Shown in pieces: positions 1-5,630 of a stretch of 7,869 nt of DNA; the stretch's first letter is position 1; each line of letters starts with the position of its first letter. The notes beneath the pieces were generated by a model. The model worked only from the letters and a program-made list of their open reading frames with translations, did no database searches and was not told the DNA's origin. Origin of the DNA: Chloroflexota bacterium (GTDB lineage: Bacteria > Chloroflexota > Anaerolineae > Anaerolineales > DRMV01); NCBI GenBank assembly GCA_013153375.1, contig JAADEN010000215.1, positions 1-7,869 on the forward strand. The letters are read 5' to 3'. The position numbers were made by a program, and so were the translations under genes.

Positions 1-2
1 GC

Positions 3-863
3 GGTCAGGCGCTCGCCCAACAGCAGCACGCCGATGACGAGCACCACCACCATGCGCCAGGGCAGCAGGCTGCTCACCGCCCGCGCGCCGATGCGTTGCA
101 ACGCCGCGATTTGCACCCGATTCGCGCCGTAGAGCACCAGCCCTGCGAAGGCCGCGAACACGGCCCAGTCCGTCAGGGTCAGATGCAGCCAGGGGCTCCA
201 GTCCTCGCGCAGGAGCAGCGAAGCCACCCAGCCCACGGCCAGCACGCCGATGGACTGCACCAGGAACACCTCGTCGCCTCGCCAGGCCCGGGCCCGGCTG
301 CGCCGCACCAGCAGCATGTAGAGGGACAGGCTGACCATGCTCACCGCGGCCAGGGCCAGTCCCAGGCCGTCGTGCGCGGTGAGGGATGCGGCGTGCACGC
401 CGCTGTCCACCCGTGCGCTCAGGATGAGCCCCGCGCCCAGGGTACCCAGCAGCGCGGTGCGGCCCGTGTGGGGCGGCGCGGGCTCGCGGAAGAACAGCGC
501 GCTGAGCAGGGCCACGGTCCACGGGGTCATCAGCGTGACCAGTTGCACATACACCGCGTGGGTGTAACGCGCCGCGAGCAGGTTGGTCACCGCGCGCACC
601 ATGACCACGCCGATGAGGGCCCACAACAGACGCTGGCGCAACAGCGCGCGCCACCGGGGCCGGGTGGTCAGCGCGGTGACCAGCGCGGCCGCGGTCATGC
701 TGGTGGCCAGCAGCGACATACTGGGCAGGCGACTGACGGTTTGCAAATAGCGGGCCAGCACGGGGTACGAACCCCAACCCGTGTGGGCCAGCAGGGCCAG
801 CAACAGCCAGCGCCTGCGGCCGGACGACGAGGCCGATGGCGAGGACGATACACTTTGCGGCAT
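3..863 (-). CDS. EamA/DMT-family transporter, C-terminus cut by the window edge
   Basis: An open frame of 287 codons starts at ATG 863 and runs off the left edge with no stop, so only the end of the protein is missing (family members are usually about 290-310 residues). Translation gives an inner-membrane protein with about ten hydrophobic segments: roughly 19-40, 46-66, 79-98, 103-124, 135-150, 167-185, 198-218, 232-247, 252-268 and 270-283. This is the two-times-five-helix plan of drug/metabolite (EamA) transporters. A short Ser-rich N-terminus followed by Arg residues (16-18) fits a cytoplasmic N-terminus. The second repeat ends in the typical 'LLLGERL'; the first ends in the related 'LFFREP'. 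The substrate cannot be told; this superfamily exports metabolites or amino acids. The start lies 9 bases after the mutY stop, and an AAGG just after that stop is a plausible ribosome binding site, so it is probably the last visible gene of the operon. Confidence 0.85.
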   Translation of the reverse strand, partial: MPQSVSSSPSASSSGRRRWLLLALLAHTGWGSYPVLARYLQTVSRLPSMSLLATSMTAAALVTALTTRPRWRALLRQRLLWALIGVVMVRAVTNLLAARYTHAVYVQLVTLMTPWTVALLSALFFREPAPPHTGRTALLGTLGAGLILSARVDSGVHAASLTAHDGLGLALAAVSMVSLSLYMLLVRRSRARAWRGDEVFLVQSIGVLAVGWVASLLLREDWSPWLHLTLTDWAVFAAFAGLVLYGANRVQIAALQRIGARAVSSLLPWRMVVVLVIGVLLLGERLT

Positions 864-872
864 AGCGCGCCT

Positions 873-1946
<1,074 letters not shown>

Positions 1947-1964
1947 GGAGGCTACCGCGGCGCG

Positions 1965-2267
1965 TCAGAGTTGGAAGCCTGGACGGGCCTCCACCACTTT
2001 GTAGTCGAAGTTGGCCACATATTCGCCCAGGCGCTCGACCACCTGTTGCCATTCGGGAGAGGCCAACGCCCGCCGCACATCGTCCACCGATTCGGCCAAG
2101 ACGCTGGTGAGAATTTGGGGATAGTCCCCATACACGGTAAACCACGCGTCCTCGGCCCGCAGGCCCAAACGCTCTAAAGTGGGGATGAAATCCTGCACGA
2201 TGAACTCGAAATACGCTTGTTCCCGGCCCGGCTTGATGTCCCAGGTCATGAGCAATTTGACGGCCAC
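1965..2267 (-). CDS. Small conserved-looking protein, probable dimeric alpha/beta-barrel-like fold, function unknown
   Basis: A 100-residue soluble protein with a GTG start at 2267, supported by GAGGAG (2275-2280) seven bases upstream. I do not recognise a named family. The pattern reads beta (2-13, 'AVKLLMTWDIKPG' region), long amphipathic helix (14-35), two strands (about 41-58, with 'FTVYGDYPQILTSVL'), helix (60-85), and a final strand (87-94, 'FDYKVVEA'). This is the beta-alpha-beta-beta-alpha-beta order of ferredoxin-like dimeric alpha/beta-barrel (Dabb/NIPSNAP/ABM-type) proteins, which is my structural guess. There are no Cys or His residues, so metal or thiol chemistry is unlikely. It sits 37 bases after the MBL-fold gene and 18 bases before mutY, with normal high-GC codon use, so it is very likely translated as part of the operon. 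Confidence 0.8.
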   Translation of the reverse strand: MAVKLLMTWDIKPGREQAYFEFIVQDFIPTLERLGLRAEDAWFTVYGDYPQILTSVLAESVDDVRRALASPEWQQVVERLGEYVANFDYKVVEARPGFQL

Positions 2268-2304
2268 GGTTGCGCTCCTCTCTTGGGGTTTGGGCCTGTT
2301 GCGA

Positions 2305-2949
2305 TTACTCCCCGAGACGGGGCTCCAGCACCACCACTTGCGTTTCGGTGGGCAACGAGGAGGCGGTCACCTTGAGCGTGGGTTGCGGGCGCACTTCCGA
2401 GACGCCCATCTCTTTGAGGAACCGCTCCAGCGCGCGGCGTCCGCTGCCCTGGGGCGTGTAGCCCATGGGCACCACGATGTTGGGCTCCAGCAGACTGACC
2501 ACTTCCGCGGCCTGAGCGGGCTTGAGGCTGCCGTCGCCCGCGATGGGCAGCAAAGCCACCTGTACGGGGCCCAGGGCTTCGATCTCGGCCTGCGCGGGCA
2601 CCCGGTGCAGGCCGCCCAAATGGGCCACGGTCAAGCCTTCGTAGTCCAGCGCGAAAATCACCCGCATGTCTTCCAGGGGATCTTGACCTTTGGGGCTGCG
2701 AACCTGGACGCCGATGATGAACACGCCGCCGATTTCGTACTCGCCAGCGCGATCCAGCACCTTTTTCACGCCCCGCAGGCCCTTCACGAAACCCTGTTCA
2801 GGCGTGCGGCGGCTGACGGTCACCACATCGGCCCGGCTCTTGATGGGCTTGAGCCCCACCGCGGCCGGGTCGTAAGGGTCGGTGAGCACGCTCGCTTTGC
2901 CCCTTTGCGTGAGGCGAAAGGCGTTGTGGCCGAGCCAACTCAATTCCAT
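2305..2949 (-). CDS. MBL-fold (UlaG-like, COG2220-type) protein with degenerate metal site
   Basis: Using ATG 2949 the product is 214 residues. A GTG 27 bases upstream (2976) is also in frame, but ATG 2949 is preferred: an AGGAG lies about 10 bases upstream, and the N-terminus 'MELSWLGHNAFRL' begins exactly where UlaG-like MBL proteins begin. Other family marks are 'LTDPYDP' (22-28), 'GEYEIGGVFI' (69-78), 'VAHLGGLHRVP' (108-118), 'LLPIAGD' (133-139) and 'VPMGY' (160-164). The metal ligands look lost. The HxHxDH motif expected after 'ADVVTVS' is replaced by 'RRTPEQ' (47-52); the Asp expected in 'HLGD' is Gly112; the His expected in 'PMHY' is Gly163; only H110 remains. It is probably not an ordinary zinc hydrolase, and its role is unknown. 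It lies 51 bases downstream of aspS in the same direction. Confidence 0.85.
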   Translation of the reverse strand: MELSWLGHNAFRLTQRGKASVLTDPYDPAAVGLKPIKSRADVVTVSRRTPEQGFVKGLRGVKKVLDRAGEYEIGGVFIIGVQVRSPKGQDPLEDMRVIFALDYEGLTVAHLGGLHRVPAQAEIEALGPVQVALLPIAGDGSLKPAQAAEVVSLLEPNIVVPMGYTPQGSGRRALERFLKEMGVSEVRPQPTLKVTASSLPTETQVVVLEPRLGE

Positions 2950-3000
2950 ACCGTCTCTTCTCCTGAGGATGAGCACCGCGCGGGCCGGGCTTCGCCGCGA

Positions 3001-4806
3001 CTACGCCGCATCCTCCTCCGCGGAGGAGGGTTGAGGCTTGACCACGCGGATGTGCAGTTCCCGCAGTTGTTCCTCGCTCACGGGCGCGGGCGCGCCGGCC
3101 ATGAGATCACGCGCGGCCTGATTCTTGGGGAAGGCGATGACCTCCCGGATGCTGGGCTCGTCGGCCAGCAGCATGACCAGCCGATCCAGCCCCACCGCGA
3201 TGCCACCGTGGGGCGGCGCGCCGTACTCGAAGGCTTCCAGCATGTGCCCGAACTGCTGCCGCGCGGTTTCCATGTCCAACCCGATGAACTGGAACACCCG
3301 CTCTTGCAGGTCCCGCTGGTGGATGCGGATGCTGCCGCCCGCGACCTCGCTGCCGTTGAGCACCAGGTCGTACTGGGTGCCCCGCACCCGACCGGGGTCC
3401 GTCTCCAGATAAGGGATATCTTCGGGCAAAGGCATGGTGAAGGGATGCTGGCTGGGGTCCCAGCGCTGCTCTTCTTCGTCCCAATACGCGAAGGGGAAGT
3501 CGATGACCCAGGCGAAGGCCAGCACATTGGGGTCGCGCAGGCCCAGGCGGTCGCCCAACAGCAGCCGCAGCCGGGCCAGGCTTTCGTTCACCACATCCGC
3601 GTCGGTGTCCGCGACGAAGAGCAGCAAATCGCCGGGCTGCCCTTCCAGGCGCTCCACGATGCGCTGCAGCACGCCCTCGGGGAAGAACTTGGCGATGGGC
3701 GACTTGACGCCGCCCTCGGGGGGCAGGATGAGGTAGGCCAGGCCCTTGGCCCCGTACTGCCCGACGAAGCGGGTGAGTTCGTCGATTTGCTTGCGGCTGT
3801 AGTGGGCCAGCCCTTTGGCGTTCAGGCCCTTGACCAGACCGCCCTTTTCGGCCACGGTCTTGAACACCCGGAAGTCCGTCTCCGCGGCCAGGTCGGTAAT
3901 GTCCTTCAACTCCAACCCAAAGCGCAGGTCGGGCCGGTCGGTGCCGAAGCGACGCAGGGCCTCGTCGTAGGTCAGGCGGGGGAAGGGCTCCGCGAGCAGG
4001 CGTTTGTGCCCCGCGGTCTGCCGCACGATCTCCAACATCATGGCCTCGACCAGGTCCATGATGTCCTCGCGGCGGTCCACGAAGGCCATCTCCAGGTCCA
4101 GTTGGGTGAATTCGGGCTGACGGTCGCCCCGCTGGTCCTCGTCGCGGAAGCAACGCGCGATCTGGAAGTACTTGTCCACCCCCGCGACCATGAGCAACTG
4201 CTTGAGTTGCTGGGGCGACTGGGGCAGGGCGTAAAAGTGCCCGGGGTGCAAGCGCGAAGGCACCAGATAGTCCCGCGCGCCCTCGGGCGTGCTCTTGAAC
4301 AGGATGGGCGTCTCGACCTCGATGAAGCCGTGCGCGTCCAGAAAGTCCCGCATGATCTTGGTGACCCGATAGCGCAGGCGCAGGTTGCGCTGCATGCGGG
4401 CCCGCCGCAAATCCAGATAGCGGTATTTGAGGCGCACGCTCTCGTCCACGGGGTCGTCTTTGGAAACCACGAAGGGCAGCGGCTTGGCCGGGTTGAGCAC
4501 CCGCACCTTCTGCACCGCGACCTCCACCTCGCCGGTGGGCAGTTTGGGGTTCTCGGTGCCCGGCGGGCGGCGGCGCACCACGCCCTCGACCTGAATGACC
4601 CATTCGCTGCGCACATGCTCCAGGTCCGCGTGGGCCTGGGGGTTGATCTCGGGGCTGGCGACGATCTGCACCAGGCCGGTGTGATCCCGCAAGTCCATGA
4701 AGGTCACGCCGCCGTGATCGCGGCGTCGGTGCACCCATCCGGCCAGCGTGACGGTTTGGCCCGTGTGGGCCGGCCGCAGTGTGCCGCACTCGTGGGTTTT
4801 GTACAT
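3001..4806 (-). CDS. aspS: Aspartyl-tRNA synthetase, bacterial type; signature of a non-discriminating AspRS/AsxRS
   Basis: A 601-residue class IIb synthetase that charges tRNA with aspartate in the cytoplasm. Domains: N-terminal OB-fold anticodon-binding domain (about 1-105, 'AGWVHRRRDHGG'); class II catalytic core with motif 1 around 144-168 ('FIEVETPIL'), motif 2 around 219-241 ('CFRDEDQRGDRQPEFTQLD') and motif 3 around 534-548 ('GGIAVGLDRLVMLL'); and the bacterial GAD insertion (about 300-420). 'AFPKNQAARDLM' near the end is typical. ATG 4806 is chosen because GAGGAG lies 10 bases upstream and 'MYKTHECGTL' matches the family N-terminus; longer versions of this frame have no support. His31 and Gly83 match the residues linked to relaxed tRNA specificity in Pseudomonas aeruginosa AspRS, so the enzyme may also make Asp-tRNA(Asn) for GatCAB. 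First gene of the leftward operon, read from its own extended -10 promoter. Confidence 0.98.
   Translation of the reverse strand: MYKTHECGTLRPAHTGQTVTLAGWVHRRRDHGGVTFMDLRDHTGLVQIVASPEINPQAHADLEHVRSEWVIQVEGVVRRRPPGTENPKLPTGEVEVAVQKVRVLNPAKPLPFVVSKDDPVDESVRLKYRYLDLRRARMQRNLRLRYRVTKIMRDFLDAHGFIEVETPILFKSTPEGARDYLVPSRLHPGHFYALPQSPQQLKQLLMVAGVDKYFQIARCFRDEDQRGDRQPEFTQLDLEMAFVDRREDIMDLVEAMMLEIVRQTAGHKRLLAEPFPRLTYDEALRRFGTDRPDLRFGLELKDITDLAAETDFRVFKTVAEKGGLVKGLNAKGLAHYSRKQIDELTRFVGQYGAKGLAYLILPPEGGVKSPIAKFFPEGVLQRIVERLEGQPGDLLLFVADTDADVVNESLARLRLLLGDRLGLRDPNVLAFAWVIDFPFAYWDEEEQRWDPSQHPFTMPLPEDIPYLETDPGRVRGTQYDLVLNGSEVAGGSIRIHQRDLQERVFQFIGLDMETARQQFGHMLEAFEYGAPPHGGIAVGLDRLVMLLADEPSIREVIAFPKNQAARDLMAGAPAPVSEEQLRELHIRVVKPQPSSAEEDAA
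3012..3029 (-). repeat. Perfect 18-bp palindrome at the 3' end of aspS
   Basis: The 18 bases 3012-3029 read the same on both strands (CCTCCTCCGCGGAGGAGG). They lie within the last codons of aspS (the 'SSAEED' stretch), nine bases before the stop codon. In RNA they can form a GC-rich stem, and its 3' arm is a strong Shine-Dalgarno-like GGAGGAGG. No U run follows, so this is not a Rho-independent terminator. It may be a by-product of Ser/Glu codon choice or a weak mRNA stability or processing element between aspS and the MBL gene. Confidence 0.5.
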
Positions 4807-4840
4807 GACGGAGACGCTCCTCGCAGCGTGGCCTCGCGCC

Positions 4841-4881
4841 AAAAATCCCGCCCGACCCAGGGCCGATGCGGGGCGCGGGAT
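4841..4881 (-). promoter_or_regulatory. Terminator-like hairpin in the aspS leader (possible attenuator)
   Basis: On the minus strand ATCCCGC (4881-4875) is exactly complementary to GCGGGAT (4851-4845), which is followed directly by TTTT (4844-4841). The 23-base interval can pair in part; an alternative register pairs ATCCC and GCCC with GGGC-GGGAT around a 2-base bulge. The element begins almost at the predicted transcription start and ends about 35 bases before the aspS start codon. A GC stem plus U run resembles an intrinsic terminator, but the loop is large and the U run short, so it may only be a 5' stabilising hairpin. The conserved T-box core is not visible and the leader is too short for a T-box riboswitch. 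Confidence 0.35.
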
Positions 4882-4885
4882 GAGA

Positions 4886-4894
4886 ATTATAGCA
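4886..4894 (-). promoter_or_regulatory. Extended -10 promoter of the aspS operon
   Basis: The minus strand reads TGCTATAAT over 4894-4886: a perfect TATAAT with the extended -10 TG. No good -35 hexamer is seen 16-18 bases upstream, which is usual for extended -10 promoters. Transcription would start near 4881-4879, giving an aspS leader of about 75 bases. It stands out in otherwise extremely GC-rich sequence and faces away from the rpsO promoter about 105 bases away. Confidence 0.75.
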
Positions 4895-4976
4895 CAGCGT
4901 GCGGGGTTGGGGTGGATTTGGACCTGCGCGGCCGGGCGGCGCAACCCGCTCGCCCAGTGGCGCGGCGGAGCGCGCC

Positions 4977-5005
4977 TTGCCCTCCCTGGGCGGCTTTGGT
5001 ATAAT
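4977..5005 (+). promoter_or_regulatory. Sigma-70-type extended -10 promoter of rpsO
   Basis: A -35-like TTGCCC (4977-4982), a 17-base spacer, and a perfect TATAAT (5000-5005) preceded by TGG (4997-4999) form an extended -10 promoter. The expected start is near 5012, about 84 bases before the rpsO start codon. This also argues against the longer in-frame start at 4748, which lies upstream of the promoter. Confidence 0.85.
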
Positions 5006-5017
5006 GCCTGCGGCTTG

Positions 5018-5074
5018 CCCGCCGGAGGGCGGGGCCCGGCGCAGCCGGGGCCGTTCCTCGCGCTCCGCGCGGAG
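5018..5074 (+). promoter_or_regulatory. Structured rpsO 5' leader (two GC stems and a palindrome)
   Basis: Directly after the predicted transcription start, CCCGCC (5018-5023) pairs with GGCGGG (5028-5033) around a GGAG loop. Next, GGCCCGGC (5033-5040) pairs with GCCGGGGCC (5044-5052) with one bulged G and a GCA loop. Further on, CTCCGCGCGGAG (5063-5074) is a perfect 12-bp palindrome that ends 8 bases before the AAAGGAG. S15 is known to bind its own leader RNA in several bacteria, through structures that differ between lineages, so this is a candidate autoregulatory site. In a leader this GC-rich, chance pairing is also likely. Confidence 0.4.
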
Positions 5075-5095
5075 ACTTGGGCAAAGGAGTACCCC

Positions 5096-5371
5096 ATGGC
5101 CATCGACAAGGAAATCAAGACTTACCTCATCCGGGAGTTTCAGCGCGACCCCAACGATACCGGGTCGCCTGAGGTGCAGATTGCGCTGCTCACCTACCGC
5201 ATCAACCGCCTGACCGAACACCTCAAACAGCACAAGCACGACGAGCATTCTCGCCGCGGCCTGCTGAAGATGGTGGGCAAGCGTCGTCGGCTGCTGCGCT
5301 ACCTGCGCCAGAAGGACTACAACCGCTATGTCATGGTGACCGACAAACTGGGCATCCGGCGGAAGATGTAG
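5096..5371 (+). CDS. rpsO: 30S ribosomal protein S15
   Basis: A 91-residue basic protein, slightly longer than E. coli S15 (89). S15 is a primary 16S rRNA-binding protein that helps assemble the platform of the 30S subunit and contacts 23S rRNA in a bridge. Diagnostic stretches are 'DTGSPEVQIALLT' (21-33), 'HKHDEHSRRGLLKMVGKRR' (46-64) and 'RYVMVTDKLGIRR' (77-89), covering the four-helix fold and its conserved rRNA-binding His/Asp/Ser loop. ATG 5096 is fixed by AAAGGAG (5083-5089) six bases upstream and by the normal S15 N-terminus. It is divergent from aspS and followed by a terminator and pnp, the conserved rpsO-pnp order. Confidence 0.98.
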   Translation: MAIDKEIKTYLIREFQRDPNDTGSPEVQIALLTYRINRLTEHLKQHKHDEHSRRGLLKMVGKRRRLLRYLRQKDYNRYVMVTDKLGIRRKM

Positions 5372-5458
5372 TCCCATTCTACCGGCTGGGGGACGGAGGC
5401 GAGCCTTCGACACAGGCGCACGATCTGAGGGTTGTCTCGCGCTGCGCCGCGCGGCCCG

Positions 5459-5482
5459 GCCGACGCCTACGCGTCGGCTTTT
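5459..5482 (+). terminator. Rho-independent terminator after rpsO
   Basis: GCCGACGC (5459-5466) and GCGTCGGC (5471-5478) form a perfect 8-bp stem with a CTAC loop, followed at once by TTTT (5479-5482). It lies 87 bases past the rpsO stop. The U run is short, so some read-through into pnp is plausible, as known for the rpsO terminator of E. coli. Confidence 0.8.
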
Positions 5483-5630
5483 GGTCGTTGCCCTGCCGCC
5501 CAGCCCCGCCTCCCAAGTCTGCCCGCCGCGGTTGGGCATTGGTTCCTGCCGAGCGCTCGCGCGTTCGGCGCGCGCCAGTACCTGACCGGGCGGGCCGTTC
5601 ACCGTTCGCATTCCCACTCAGGAGGACCCT
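5483..5630 (+). promoter_or_regulatory. pnp leader with a 9-bp hairpin
   Basis: This 148-base stretch holds no gene I can support. GCCGAGCGC (5548-5556) pairs with GCGTTCGGC (5561-5569) around a TCGC loop; eight pairs are Watson-Crick and one is G-U. The pnp Shine-Dalgarno AGGAGG is at 5620-5625, about 50 bases further on. In E. coli the pnp leader carries a hairpin cut by RNase III, through which PNPase represses its own synthesis; this hairpin is in the right place for the same role, but that is inference. I could not find a convincing separate promoter for pnp here, so transcription may come from rpsO read-through or an unrecognised promoter. Confidence 0.5.

Noticed and set aside
4807..4885. 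T-box riboswitch in the aspS leader
   Set aside because: The leader is only about 75 bases and lacks the conserved T-box core and specifier stem, which need roughly 150 bases or more.
2179..5004. Plus-strand open frame of 941 codons opposite aspS and the MBL gene
   Set aside because: Same GC-driven antisense shadow, in register with aspS. It also runs through the divergent promoter region and ends in the rpsO -10 box.
4748..5095. N-terminal extension of rpsO from an upstream in-frame ATG
   Set aside because: The extension starts upstream of the rpsO promoter and lacks S15 similarity; the AAAGGAG site and family length fix the start at 5096.
4807..5118. Longer aspS start upstream of 4806
   Set aside because: The extra residues overlap the rpsO start and lie upstream of the aspS promoter; ATG 4806 has a Shine-Dalgarno and the family N-terminus.
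3107..5617. Minus-strand open frame of 836 codons spanning the aspS, promoter and rpsO regions
   Set aside because: It overlaps aspS in another frame and crosses rpsO antisense; the composition is typical of an out-of-frame GC-rich reading.
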